A DNA stretch of 64,000 nucleotides from Hydrogenophaga sp. BPS33. GTDB lineage: Bacteria; Pseudomonadota; Gammaproteobacteria; Burkholderiales; Burkholderiaceae_C. The translations under genes were made by a program, and so were the position numbers. Shown here piece by piece: positions 9,287-18,345 of this stretch (positions are counted from its first letter, which is position 1; every line of letters begins with the position of its first letter). The notes under the pieces are model-generated. The model worked only from the letters and a program-made list of their open reading frames with translations. It was not told the DNA's origin and searched no databases. The stretch is from positions 2,232,001 through 2,296,000 of the forward strand of contig NZ_CP044549.1 in NCBI RefSeq assembly GCF_009859475.1. Direction: 5' to 3'.

Positions 9287-9469
9287 ATGGGCAGCAGCAA
9301 CGAGTGGGTAGGCATGGTGATCGCGGCGGCGGTGGCCGTCCTGGCGTTTGGCATTTCGCGCTATGTGGTGCGCCGCATCACCCAGCGGCGCGCTGACAAG
9401 GCACAAGCCCAGGCGAAGTCCCTGGAAAGCCGGCAGGTGCGCCGTGCCAGGGAGCGCCAGGGGAAGTAG
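9287..9469 (+). CDS. 60-residue membrane-anchored small protein
   Basis: Starting at ATG 9287 (AGGTGA ribosome site 7 bases upstream) this gives 60 residues: a short polar start, one transmembrane segment (WVGMVIAAAVAVLAFGIS), then a strongly basic, Arg/Gln/Lys-rich cytoplasmic tail ending RRARERQGK. A longer frame from 9233 exists but has no good ribosome site. No family is recognised. It is convergent with the RidA gene, with a GC-rich hairpin between them. Confidence 0.55.
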   Translation: MGSSNEWVGMVIAAAVAVLAFGISRYVVRRITQRRADKAQAQAKSLESRQVRRARERQGK

Positions 9470-9484
9470 GCGCCGGGCGGCGCC
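9469..9484. terminator. GC-rich hairpin between convergent genes
   Basis: GGCGCC-GGGC-GGCGCC forms a 6-base stem with a 4-base loop directly after the stop of the small membrane protein gene. The following CTCTTC is only weakly T-rich, so termination strength is uncertain; the position between convergent genes supports a terminator role. Confidence 0.4.
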
Positions 9485-9512
9485 CTCTTCACGGGGCCAA
9501 CACCCTCAGGCC

Positions 9513-9983
9513 TTATTCGAGTTCTGCGATCAACTCGATTTCGACGCACGCGCCCATGGGCAGTTGCGCCACACCGAACGCGCTGCGTGCGTGTGCGCCA
9601 ACCACCGAACCAAAGACTTCGCCGATGAGTTCGCTGCAGCCATTGGTGACCAAGTGCTGTTCGGTGTAGGTGGCGGTCGAGTTGACCAGGCTGAGCACCT
9701 TCACGATGCGTTTGACGCTGTCGAGGTCTTTTCCTGCAGCCTGGCAGGCGGCGTTCAGGGTGCCGAGCAGGTCGATGGCCACGGCACGTGCGGCGGGCTT
9801 GGCTTCGTCGGTGGTCATGGTCAGGCCGAGTTGGCCGACCCAGGGCTTGCCGTCTTTGCGCGCGATGTGCCCGCTCAGAAAGATCAGGTTGCCGGTCTGC
9901 ACGAAGGGCACGTAGGCCGCCGCGGGAACGGAGACGGGGGGCAGGGCAATGCCGAGTTCGCTCAGCTTGGTATACACGCTCAT
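9513..9983 (-). CDS. RidA (YjgF/YER057c/UK114) family protein
   Basis: RidA-type proteins hydrolyse reactive enamine/imine intermediates made by PLP enzymes; several paralogue groups have other or unknown functions. The 156-residue protein has the family core: FLSGHIARKDGKPWVGQ, a central AARAVAIDLLGTLNAACQ helix, and the C-terminal ARSAFGVAQLPMGACVEIEL with the Arg and Glu that line the archetypal active site. It is longer at the N-terminus than E. coli RidA (about 128 residues), as in the RidA-like paralogue subgroups. A clear AGGAG ribosome site precedes ATG 9983. It stands alone, 25 bases downstream of the transglutaminase gene stop. Confidence 0.9.
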   Translation of the reverse strand: MSVYTKLSELGIALPPVSVPAAAYVPFVQTGNLIFLSGHIARKDGKPWVGQLGLTMTTDEAKPAARAVAIDLLGTLNAACQAAGKDLDSVKRIVKVLSLVNSTATYTEQHLVTNGCSELIGEVFGSVVGAHARSAFGVAQLPMGACVEIELIAELE

Positions 9984-10008
9984 GGAAGGCTCCTGAAGAA
10001 TGAGCGGG

Positions 10009-10980
10009 TCATTCTATCGATGGGGTGCCCTCGGTCCCCCCGATCGCGTGGAACTCCTGCGGCGGCGCCACCGTCACTGCCACGGCCAGCGTGTGCCGCG
10101 CGCCGCTCTGGATCACGCCGCGCATCGGTGAGACATCGGAGAAGTCGCGGCCCGTGGCGAGGCTTACGTAGTCCTCGCCCGGGCTGCCCCAGCCGCAGCG
10201 GTTGTTGGTCGGGTCGAAGTCGAACCACGCGCCGCTGGAGCCGCCTTGGGTGGCATCGTCGGGCAATGGCACATACACCGATACCCACGCATGTGATGCG
10301 TCGGCGCCGATCAGGCGCGGCTTGCCCGGTGGTGGGCGAGTCAACAAGTAGCCGCTCACGTAGCGCGCAGGCAGGCCAAGCGAACGCAGGCAGCCCAGCA
10401 TGATGTGGGCGAAGTCCTGGCACACGCCTTTGCCCTGCGCGAGCGCGTCGAGCGCGGGCGTGTTCACCTCGGTGCTGTCGCTCTCGTAGGTGAGCTCGGT
10501 GTGGATGCGCTCCATCAGCGCGCGCGCAGCTTCCAGCATGGGCCGCCCGGCTTTGAACGCGGGACGCGCGAAGGCCGCGAAGGCGTCGTCGCGTGGCACA
10601 TAGGGTGAGGCGAAGAGGAACTCGCTGGCCGGATCGAACGGCGCCTGGGCGCGGTAGCGGAAATGCTCGCGCACGCGTTCCCAGGTCTGGCCGCGCCACG
10701 GCGGGCTCTCGGGCAGGGGCCTGGGAGCTTGCGTGTCGACCAGGCTGTCGGCTTCCACCGTCAGCATGTTGTGGCTGGACTGCAGCGAGAAAAAAGTGCG
10801 TTCGTTGCCGAAGACGTCGGTGGTCTCGCTGCGCGCGGCGGGTTCGGGGTCGATGCGCAGTTCGTGCGCCAACACGCGCTGCGAGGGCGTGTTCGCCGGT
10901 TGCAGGTGCACCATGTGTTGCGCCATGTCGATGTTGCCGTGGTAGCGGTAGCGGGTGCGGTGCAGGATGCGCAGGTGCAT
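10009..10980 (-). CDS. Transglutaminase-like cysteine protease-fold protein (short)
   Basis: A 323-residue protein with an N-terminal beta-rich module (MHLRILHRTRYRYHG) and a transglutaminase core. The catalytic triad can be placed: Cys187 in GKGVCQDFAH, His230 in ADASHAWVSV and Asp256 in WFDFDPTNN. Such proteins are predicted to cleave or transfer amide bonds; no substrate is established. The start at 10980 is chosen because the longer frame only overlaps the upstream gene; this ATG lies 2 bases after that gene's stop. It is the last gene of a three-gene cluster with the ATP-grasp/alpha-E fusion and the DUF2126 protein. Confidence 0.9.
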   Translation of the reverse strand: MHLRILHRTRYRYHGNIDMAQHMVHLQPANTPSQRVLAHELRIDPEPAARSETTDVFGNERTFFSLQSSHNMLTVEADSLVDTQAPRPLPESPPWRGQTWERVREHFRYRAQAPFDPASEFLFASPYVPRDDAFAAFARPAFKAGRPMLEAARALMERIHTELTYESDSTEVNTPALDALAQGKGVCQDFAHIMLGCLRSLGLPARYVSGYLLTRPPPGKPRLIGADASHAWVSVYVPLPDDATQGGSSGAWFDFDPTNNRCGWGSPGEDYVSLATGRDFSDVSPMRGVIQSGARHTLAVAVTVAPPQEFHAIGGTEGTPSIE

Positions 10981-10982
10981 GG

Positions 10983-13583
10983 TCAGGCCCCGAGGCTCTG
11001 GTTGCTCTGGTCGGCGTGGCTGAAATGCAGGCGCGAGAGCTCGTCGGACACGGTTCTCGCGGCCACTTCGCAAGCGTCGAGCAGTTGGGCCAGGTCGCTC
11101 CAGCGGCGTTGTCCATCGGGGTCGCACTGCCAGTTGCTCAGGTCGGCCAGCCTCCAGGTGGAAGGGTCGGGCAGGTGGCGCACCAGCAGCGCGTCTTGTG
11201 GGGCGGCGCTTTGCGACAGCCGCTTCAGGCGCGAGCGCAGTGTGTCGACCACCCAGGTGAGCGAGCGCGGGTTGTCGCGGTCCAGCACCAGCAGTTCGAT
11301 CAGGGCCACCATGTCGCGCCGCTGCTGATACTGCGCGTGGAAGGTGATGGTGCTGTCGAACAGCGCGACCACCGCTTCGAAACCCGCCGCGTCGTGCACG
11401 CAGCCGTCTTCGAGCGCCAGCGCGAGCGCGCGCGACAGGGTGGTGAGGCGCTCGATGTGGCGGCCCATGGAGAGCAGGCGCCAGCCGTCGTCGCGCACCA
11501 TGCGGTCGGTCTGCGAGCCGGTGATGGCCGCGAGCTGTTCGCTGGCGTGCTGCAATGCCACGATGGCCTCGGCGGTGGCGTATTCGGCGTCGGTCGAGAG
11601 CGCCGCGCAGTCGCGCGCGAAGCGTGCCTCGGTGCGCTCGATCAAGCTCCAGTGCTCCTGCGACAGGCGCGCGCGCACCTGGGCCGCGGCCGATTTGAGC
11701 GCGCGCAGGTTAAAGCCCACGCTGAAGGATTGCGCGGCCATCGGGTCGCCCTGCGCGGGCGAAAGCGCGGCGATGAGGCTGCGGGCGAACACGCGGGCCG
11801 ATTGCGTGGCGTCGGGCACGCGCGGCAGCACGAGCGAGTTCTCGCGCGCGGTGTGCGTGAGCCATTCCAGCAGTGCGCGGGACGCGGGCTCTTCGCCGCC
11901 CAGGTGGCTGAGCGCGATGTGGGCCAGGCGCACGCTGTTCTCGGCGCGTTCGGTATAGCGGCCGAGCCAGAACAGGTTCTCGGCGGCGCGGCTGGTCACG
12001 GCCCTTTTCTGCGGCGCCTGCGCCGGCGTGCCCAGTCCGGAAATCAGCAGGCTGGTGTGGTCCACCGGGTCATCGGTCATGACCCAGCAGTCGGCGCTGC
12101 TGCCACCGCGCTGCATGGCGGCGATGAGTTGCCCCCGCGGCGCCAGACGCACCAGACCACCGGGCAGCACGCGCCAGGACTGGGGCCCGTCGGCCATGGC
12201 GAACACGCGCAGCATGGCCGAACGCGGCAGCAGCCGTTCGTTGGACCAGGTGGGCGTCTGGGACAAGGGCAACCACGATTGCACGGTGTGCTCGTCGGGG
12301 TGGCGCAGCATGCGGCCAGCCCATTCGTCGAGCGCGCGCGGGCTCAGGGCCTGGCCCATGACCGCGTCCATCTCCGTGCTCGGGTAGGTGGACTTGATCA
12401 CGCTTTCCTTGAGCAGCGGCAGCACCTCGCGCAGCGCCGCGTCCTCGCCGCACCACCAGGTGGCGAGGGACGGCAGGCTCAGTTCCTCGCCCAGCAAGTG
12501 GCGGCTGATGGCAGGCAGGAAGCCCAGCAGCGCGTTCGATTCCAGCGGCGCGGAGCCGGGCGCGTTGAGCAGCAGCAGGTTGCCCGCGCGCAGTGCCTGC
12601 AAGAGGCCGGGCACGCCCAGGCGCGAGTCCGAGCGCAGTTCCAGCGGGTCGAGCCATTCGTCATCGAGCCGCTTGATCAGCGCGTGCACCGGCTCCAGAC
12701 CGTGCAGCGTCTTGAGGAACAGGCGTTGGTCGCGCACGGTGAGGTCGTTGCCTTCCACCAGGGTGAGGCCGAGGTAGCGCGCCAGGTAGGCGTGTTCGAA
12801 ATAGGTTTCGTTGTAGGGCCCGGGCGTGAGCAGTGCGATGCGCGTGTGCTCGCCCGCGGGCGACATGCGCTTGATGCCGTCCATGAGCGCCTGGTAGCTG
12901 GCCGAGAGGCGCTGGACCCGCATGCCCGAGAAGGCCTTGGGGAACTGGCGCGAGATCGCGATGCGGTTTTCCAGCAGGTAGCCCAGGCCCGACGGTGTCT
13001 GCGTGCGCTGGCCCACCACCCACCAGCGGCCGTCGGGGCCGCGGGCGAGGTCGAAGCCCACGATGTGCAGCCAGGTGTCTCCCATGGGGCGCGTGCCCTG
13101 CATGGAGCGCAGGTAGCCCGGGTGGCCTTGCACCAGGGCGGGCGGCAGCAGCGACTGCTTGAGCAACCGGCGTTCGCCGTAGAGGTCGGCCATCACCGCA
13201 TTGAGCAGGCGTGTGCGCTGTAGCACACCGCTTTCGATTTGTGCCCAGTCCTGCTGGCCGACGATCATGGGGAACAGGTCCAGGGCCCAGGGGCGTTGCA
13301 AGCCTTTGGAGGCGTCGGCATAGACGTTGTAGGTCACGCCGTTGTCGCGGATCTGGCGTTGCAGGTTCTCGGCGCGCCGGTTCAGGTCGGCGAAGCCGTC
13401 GTTGCCGATGTGTTCGAAGAAGCTGGCCCAGTGCGGTGCGAGCGCCGGGGATGCGGCTGTGCCGCCCGCGCGCAGTTCGTCGAAGTGGCCCGCGTCGGCG
13501 GGCACGGAGAGCGACAGTGCCCATTCCCCCGGGGTGCCGGGGCGCAAGGTGTCAAAAAGGGAGTCGTGGGAATCCGGCGTCAC
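10983..13583 (-). CDS. Circularly permuted ATP-grasp protein fused to alpha-E domain
   Basis: The 866-residue product joins two modules often encoded separately. Residues about 1-500 match the circularly permuted ATP-grasp ligase (DUF404/DUF407), with DNGVTYNVYADA, WALDLFPMIVGQQDW, TPSGLGYLLENRIAISR and YNETYFEHAYLARYLG. Residues about 540-866 match the alpha-helical alpha-E domain (DUF403), starting at AAENLFWLGRYTERAENSVRLAH. From the comparative work on amidoligases, such proteins are predicted to form peptide-like amide bonds together with transglutaminase-fold peptidases. The start codon is GTG. It sits between the two transglutaminase genes on the same strand. The product of the reaction is unknown. 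Confidence 0.88.
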   Translation of the reverse strand: MTPDSHDSLFDTLRPGTPGEWALSLSVPADAGHFDELRAGGTAASPALAPHWASFFEHIGNDGFADLNRRAENLQRQIRDNGVTYNVYADASKGLQRPWALDLFPMIVGQQDWAQIESGVLQRTRLLNAVMADLYGERRLLKQSLLPPALVQGHPGYLRSMQGTRPMGDTWLHIVGFDLARGPDGRWWVVGQRTQTPSGLGYLLENRIAISRQFPKAFSGMRVQRLSASYQALMDGIKRMSPAGEHTRIALLTPGPYNETYFEHAYLARYLGLTLVEGNDLTVRDQRLFLKTLHGLEPVHALIKRLDDEWLDPLELRSDSRLGVPGLLQALRAGNLLLLNAPGSAPLESNALLGFLPAISRHLLGEELSLPSLATWWCGEDAALREVLPLLKESVIKSTYPSTEMDAVMGQALSPRALDEWAGRMLRHPDEHTVQSWLPLSQTPTWSNERLLPRSAMLRVFAMADGPQSWRVLPGGLVRLAPRGQLIAAMQRGGSSADCWVMTDDPVDHTSLLISGLGTPAQAPQKRAVTSRAAENLFWLGRYTERAENSVRLAHIALSHLGGEEPASRALLEWLTHTARENSLVLPRVPDATQSARVFARSLIAALSPAQGDPMAAQSFSVGFNLRALKSAAAQVRARLSQEHWSLIERTEARFARDCAALSTDAEYATAEAIVALQHASEQLAAITGSQTDRMVRDDGWRLLSMGRHIERLTTLSRALALALEDGCVHDAAGFEAVVALFDSTITFHAQYQQRRDMVALIELLVLDRDNPRSLTWVVDTLRSRLKRLSQSAAPQDALLVRHLPDPSTWRLADLSNWQCDPDGQRRWSDLAQLLDACEVAARTVSDELSRLHFSHADQSNQSLGA

Positions 13584-13668
13584 GCGTCGAAGTATGCCCG
13601 CTGGAACGGGAACGGAGCTCCCCTCTGCACCGAGTCCGTCTCACTCCTGTCCGCATCGCCTTTGCGGG

Positions 13669-16600
13669 TCATGTTCGCAGGTCCAGGGTGAAAGGGAATT
13701 CGCGGCTGTGGCGTGCGGGCGCGACGTCCATGCGCCCGGGCGTGTGCCCCATCTGGAAGAAGCGCGAGAGCCGGCGGCTCTCGGCCTCGTAGGCGTTGAT
13801 GGGAAATGTGTCGTAGTTGCGCCCGCCCGGGTGGGCCACGTGGTATTGGCAGCCGCCCAGGGAGCGCTGGAGCCAGGTGTCGACGATGTCGAAGGTCAGC
13901 GGCGCGTGAGCGGGAATGGAGGGGTGCAGGGCCGATGGCGGGCTCCAGGCCTTGTAGCGCACGCCGGCCACGTATTCGCCCACGGTGCCGGTGCTCTGCA
14001 GCGGCAGGGCGCGGCTGTTGCAGGTGATCACATGGCGGCTGTCGTTGAAGCCGCTCACACGCACCTCCACGCGTTCCAGGGACGAGTCCACGTACCGCAC
14101 GGTCCCGCCGACCATGCCTTCCTCGCCCATGACGTGCCAGGGTTCCAGCGCGTTGCGGATGGTCAGCTCGATGCCGCGCGCCGCGACCTGGCCCACCAGC
14201 GGGAAGCGGAATTCGAAGTGCGGTTCGAACCAGGCCATGTCGAAGGCGTAGCCGGCGTCGGCCATGTCGGTGAGAACGTCCTCGAAGTCCATGCGCACGA
14301 AGCTGGGCAGCAGGAAGCGGTCGTGCAGTTCGGTGCCCCAGCGTGTGAGCCTGCCGTGCCACGGCTGTTGCCAGAAGCGCGCGATCATGGCGCGCAGCAG
14401 GAGCTGCTGCGCGATGCTCATGCGCGCGTGGGGTGGCATTTCGAAAGCGCGCAGCTCCAGCAGGCCCAGACGGCCGGTGGGACCATCGGGCGAGTAGAGC
14501 TTGTCGATGCAGAACTCGCTGCGGTGGGTGTTGCCGGTGACGTCGATCAACACGTTGCGCAGCGTGCGGTCCACCATCCAGGGCGGCATGTTTTCGCCAT
14601 GGGTTTCGCGGTTTTTCCGGATCTGCGCCAGTGCGATTTCCAGCTCGACCAACTGGTCGTTGCGCGCCTCGTCCACGCGCGGGGCCTGGCTGGTCGGGCC
14701 GATGAACAGGCCGCTGAACAGGTAGGACAGCGAAGGGTGGTTGTGCCAGTAGGCCAGCAGGCTACCCAGCAGCTCGGGCTTGCGCAGGAACGGCGAGTCC
14801 GCAGGCGTGGCGCCGCCGAGCACGAAGTGGTTGCCCCCGCCGGTGCCGGTGTGGCGGCCATCGGTCATGAACTTCTCTGCGCACAGCCGCGTCTGGTGCG
14901 CGGCCTCGTAGAGAAATTCGGTGTGCTCGACCAGCTCGCCCCAGTGGTGCGCGGGGTGGATGTTGACCTCGATCACGCCCGGGTCGGGCGTGACCTGCAG
15001 CATCTTCAGGCGCGGGTCGCGTGGTGGCGGGTAGCCTTCGAGCACGATGGCCATGCCCAGCTTCTCGGCGGTGGCTTCGACGGCCGAGAGCAGGTCGAGG
15101 TAGTCCTCCAGCCGTGCCATGGGCGGCATGAAGATGTAGAGGTGCTGTTTTTTCGCGCCTGCGGCGTGTTCGGCCTTGGGTCCGTTGGCGCGGCTGGGGT
15201 CTCGCGCTTCCACGCAGAGCGCCGTGCGCGTGAGCCAGGCGGCGGATTCACCGCGTTGTGGGAAGCGCTGCGCCAGCGCCTGAGCCGGCGTGGCACCTGG
15301 CCCGGGTTGACCGGAGCGCAGGCCTTCGATGGTTTCGGCGTCCGGGTCGAAGTCCATGCCTTGCATCGACACCGTGCCGCCTTCGGCGAACCCGCCGCCC
15401 ACCTGGTGCGGGGCGACCTGGTGTTTCGTCGCCGCGCCGCGCGGCAAGGGGTCGCGCGCGGAGTGCGGGTCCTGCTCGATGTGGTACGGGTAGTCGCCGG
15501 CCGAAACCCAGGGCAGCGAGTCCAGCGGCAAGCGATAGCCCATGGGCGAATCGCCGGGCACGAGATACATGCGCTCGTCGCGGAAGAACCAGGGGCCGGT
15601 GGACCACACCGTGCCCGCCAGGCGCGGGTAGCCGCTCTTGCCGTTGCTGGAGAGCGCGCCGTTCTGCCCCGAGGCCTGCAGCGGCAGCACATAGCCCACC
15701 GTGGCGTCCAGCCCCTGGCCGAACACGCGGCGCAGGCGCGCGCGTTCGAGCTCGTCGTCCAGCTTGCTGTCGAACGGGTCCACGTTCACCGGCAGGCGGC
15801 GCTCGCGCCAGAGGTAGTACCAGGTGTCCTCGTAGCCCGGCGTGATGTACTGCGTGGACAGGCCGAGCTTGCGCGCCAGGGCCTGCGCGAAGCGGCGCGC
15901 GTCGTCGCTCGTGTAGTGGGCCTCGTCGCGCTCGTCTGCGAGCAGTGCGGGGTTGTGCCAGACCGTGTCGCCATCGGCGCGCCAGAACATCGAGAGCGCC
16001 CAGCGCGGCAACTGCTCGCCCGGGTACCACTTGCCCTGACCCATGTGCACGAAACCGCCCGCGCCGTACTGCTCGCGCAAGCGCCCCAGCAGCTCGGTGG
16101 CGTAGCCGCGCTTGGTGGGGCCCAGCGCATCGGTGTTCCATTCGGGCGCGTCGCGGTCGCCAGTGGCCACATAGGTCGGCTCGCCACCCATGGTCAGGCG
16201 CACGTCGTGTTGTTCCAGATCGGCGTCCACCTTCTCGCCCAGGGCCAGCACGCCGGCCCACTGCGCGTCCGTGTAGGGCGCGGTCACGCGCGGCGACTCG
16301 TACACCCGCGTGACGCCCATGTGGTGGCTGAAGCTCACCTCGCATTTGTCCATCCCGCCTTCGACCGGCGCGGCGCTGGAGGGCTGCGGCGTGCAGGCCA
16401 GCGGAATGTGGCCTTCGCCCGCGAGCAGGCCCGAGGTCGGGTCCAGCCCGATCCAGCCGGCGCCCGGCAGGAACACTTCGCACCAGGCGTGCAGATCGGT
16501 GAAGTCGCGTTCCGGACCGCTGGGGCCGTCGACCGATTTCACGTCGGGCGCGAGCTGGATCAGGTAGCCCGAGACAAAACGCGCGGCCAGCCCCATGTGG

Positions 16601-17175
16601 CGCAGGATCTGCACCAGCAGCCAGCCGCTGTCGCGGCAGGAGCCGCTCCTGAGCCGGAGCGTGTCTTCCGGCGTCTGCACGCCGGGCTCCATGCGGATGG
16701 TGTAGGCAATGTCGCGCTGCAGGCGCTGGTTGATGTCGACCAGGAAGTCGATGGTGCAGCGCTCCTGGCGGTCCACGCCATCCACGTAGGCCTGCAGCAG
16801 TGGCGTGAGCGGCGCGGTGGCGAGGTAGGGCGCCAGTTCCTGTTTTTGCGCGGCGGCATAGGCGAAGGGGAAGTTCTCGGCCGAGGGTTCGAGGAAGAAG
16901 TCGAACGGGTTGTGCACCGCCATCTCCACCACGAGGTCGATGGTCACCTTGAACTCGGTGGTGGGTTCGGGGAAGACCAGGCGCGCCTGGTAGTTGGCGA
17001 ACGGGTCTTGCTGCCAGTTGATGAAGTGCTCCCCCGGCTCGATGCGCTGCGAGTACGACAGCACCTTGGCGCGGCTGTGCGGTGCGGGCCGCAAGCGGAC
17101 CACCTGGGGACCCAGCTTGACCGGGCGGTCGTAGCGGTAGTGGGTGATGTGGCTCAGGGCAACGTGGATGGCCAT
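13669..17175 (-). CDS. Large transglutaminase-like protein with DUF2126 region
   Basis: A 1168-residue protein. The N-terminal third is a transglutaminase module with Cys180 in RLRSGSCRDSGW, His229 in DLHAWCEVF and Asp245 in WIGLDPTSG. The rest is DUF2126 (COG4196), recognisable by LTMGGEPTYVATGD, YPGEQLPRWAL, YLWRERRLPVN and GGNHFVLGG; as I recall, this region has been proposed to be an amidoligase of the glutamine-synthetase-like fold, but I could not check it. The start at 17175 (MAIHVALSHITHYRYD) matches the N-terminus of the short paralogue. It heads the three-gene cluster, 85 bases from the ATP-grasp/alpha-E gene, and is divergent from the exonuclease gene. Confidence 0.9.
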   Translation of the reverse strand: MAIHVALSHITHYRYDRPVKLGPQVVRLRPAPHSRAKVLSYSQRIEPGEHFINWQQDPFANYQARLVFPEPTTEFKVTIDLVVEMAVHNPFDFFLEPSAENFPFAYAAAQKQELAPYLATAPLTPLLQAYVDGVDRQERCTIDFLVDINQRLQRDIAYTIRMEPGVQTPEDTLRLRSGSCRDSGWLLVQILRHMGLAARFVSGYLIQLAPDVKSVDGPSGPERDFTDLHAWCEVFLPGAGWIGLDPTSGLLAGEGHIPLACTPQPSSAAPVEGGMDKCEVSFSHHMGVTRVYESPRVTAPYTDAQWAGVLALGEKVDADLEQHDVRLTMGGEPTYVATGDRDAPEWNTDALGPTKRGYATELLGRLREQYGAGGFVHMGQGKWYPGEQLPRWALSMFWRADGDTVWHNPALLADERDEAHYTSDDARRFAQALARKLGLSTQYITPGYEDTWYYLWRERRLPVNVDPFDSKLDDELERARLRRVFGQGLDATVGYVLPLQASGQNGALSSNGKSGYPRLAGTVWSTGPWFFRDERMYLVPGDSPMGYRLPLDSLPWVSAGDYPYHIEQDPHSARDPLPRGAATKHQVAPHQVGGGFAEGGTVSMQGMDFDPDAETIEGLRSGQPGPGATPAQALAQRFPQRGESAAWLTRTALCVEARDPSRANGPKAEHAAGAKKQHLYIFMPPMARLEDYLDLLSAVEATAEKLGMAIVLEGYPPPRDPRLKMLQVTPDPGVIEVNIHPAHHWGELVEHTEFLYEAAHQTRLCAEKFMTDGRHTGTGGGNHFVLGGATPADSPFLRKPELLGSLLAYWHNHPSLSYLFSGLFIGPTSQAPRVDEARNDQLVELEIALAQIRKNRETHGENMPPWMVDRTLRNVLIDVTGNTHRSEFCIDKLYSPDGPTGRLGLLELRAFEMPPHARMSIAQQLLLRAMIARFWQQPWHGRLTRWGTELHDRFLLPSFVRMDFEDVLTDMADAGYAFDMAWFEPHFEFRFPLVGQVAARGIELTIRNALEPWHVMGEEGMVGGTVRYVDSSLERVEVRVSGFNDSRHVITCNSRALPLQSTGTVGEYVAGVRYKAWSPPSALHPSIPAHAPLTFDIVDTWLQRSLGGCQYHVAHPGGRNYDTFPINAYEAESRRLSRFFQMGHTPGRMDVAPARHSREFPFTLDLRT

Positions 17176-17307
17176 GCGGAGGTCTTTCCAGAAGAGCGGT
17201 GGCAGAGAAATGCGATTCGCGGTCCGCGTCCATGCTAGCAAGACTCGCACCACGGTGGCTCTCCATTGGTTTCACCGACGGCATGCCCACTGCGGTAGGC
17301 TCCACGC

Positions 17308-18327
17308 ATGGACCAGTTCAGTTTCGAGTTCGACGCCCCCGCCGCGCCGGCACCTTTGCCTCCTTTGCCGCCTCCGCCGCCCCCAGCCACGACCCTTGCG
17401 GCCCCATCGCCGACGCTGGAGGAGATGGCGCAACGCCTGGAGGCCGATGGGAATTTTCGCGTCCTTCGCCGCCTGGTGCCCTGCACCGACTACGGCCCTG
17501 GCGCCGCCCAGGAATCCCAACGCGTGCTGGTGCTCGACACCGAAACCACCGGCCTTTCACACCAGGCCGACAAGATCATCGAACTCGCCATGCTCCTCGT
17601 GAGTGTGGACCTCGGCACCGGCACGCCTTTTGGTCCGGTGGCGCTTTTCGAAGGCTTTGAAGACCCGGGCATGCCCATTCCCGCCATCGCGAAGGAAGTG
17701 ACCGGTATCAGCGACGACATGGTCCGGGGGCATCGCCTGGACGACGCGCAGGTCCAGGCCCTGGTGGCCCAGGCCGACCTGATCGTGGCGCACAACGCGG
17801 CGTTCGACCGGCCTTTCGTGGAAGCGCGCTTCCCGTGTTTTGCCGAGAAGGCGTGGGCCTGCTCGTTCGCCGACATCGACTGGAAGGCGGCGGGCGCGGA
17901 ATCGGCCAAGCTGAGCGCGCTGGCGCAGAACCACGGCTGGTTCTACGACGCACACCGCGCCCAGGTGGACTGCCATGCCTTGCTGCAGGTGCTGGCCCGC
18001 CCGTTCGGCCCCGGCCCGCTCACGGGTCTGAGCCACTTGATCGCCGCGGCCGCCCAACCCAGCTTCAAACTGCGCGCCACCGGCTCGCCCTTCGAGTCCA
18101 AGGATCTGTTGAAGAGCCGGGGCTACCGCTGGGACGGCGAAACCAAGGTCTGGTTCTGCACGCTGCCCAGCCAGGAGCGCCTGGACGCGGAGCTGGACTG
18201 GCTCAGGACGGAGGTCTATGGCGGGCGGCGCAACGCGCGGGTGGAGGTGGAGGCTCTGGACAGTCTGGCGCGGTATTCGGCGAGATCGGGTGTCGTGGCG
18301 CCGCGAGCGTTGCACGATCCGCGATGA
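17308..18327 (+). CDS. DnaQ-like 3'-5' exonuclease (DEDDh)
   Basis: A 339-residue protein with an exonuclease domain of the DNA polymerase III epsilon type. Motif Exo I is LVLDTETTGL (Asp77, Glu79), Exo II is VAHNAAFDRPF, and Exo III is HRAQVDCHAL with the catalytic His and Asp. The N-terminus carries a proline-rich low-complexity stretch (residues 11-27, nine of them consecutive Pro/Leu). After the domain, about 90 residues include FKLRATGSPFESKDLLKSRGYRWDG, a small module also seen at the end of other proteobacterial DnaQ-like proteins. Being separate from the replicative dnaQ in form, it probably acts in repair or RNA/DNA turnover. Confidence 0.87.
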   Translation: MDQFSFEFDAPAAPAPLPPLPPPPPPATTLAAPSPTLEEMAQRLEADGNFRVLRRLVPCTDYGPGAAQESQRVLVLDTETTGLSHQADKIIELAMLLVSVDLGTGTPFGPVALFEGFEDPGMPIPAIAKEVTGISDDMVRGHRLDDAQVQALVAQADLIVAHNAAFDRPFVEARFPCFAEKAWACSFADIDWKAAGAESAKLSALAQNHGWFYDAHRAQVDCHALLQVLARPFGPGPLTGLSHLIAAAAQPSFKLRATGSPFESKDLLKSRGYRWDGETKVWFCTLPSQERLDAELDWLRTEVYGGRRNARVEVEALDSLARYSARSGVVAPRALHDPR

Positions 18328-18345
18328 GCCGCTGTCAAGCGGACA

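Noticed and set aside
5204..9406. 1400-codon open frame on the minus strand opposite parE/parC and the glycosylase gene
   Set aside because: It is a shadow of the plus-strand codon bias in GC-rich DNA: His/Arg/Ala-rich, no domain, and lies entirely over convincing genes.
13342..17238. Nearly 1300-codon plus-strand open frame over the DUF2126 gene
   Set aside because: Same shadow effect; composition is His/Val/Ala/Arg-rich without any recognisable motif, while the minus strand has a full catalytic triad and family blocks.
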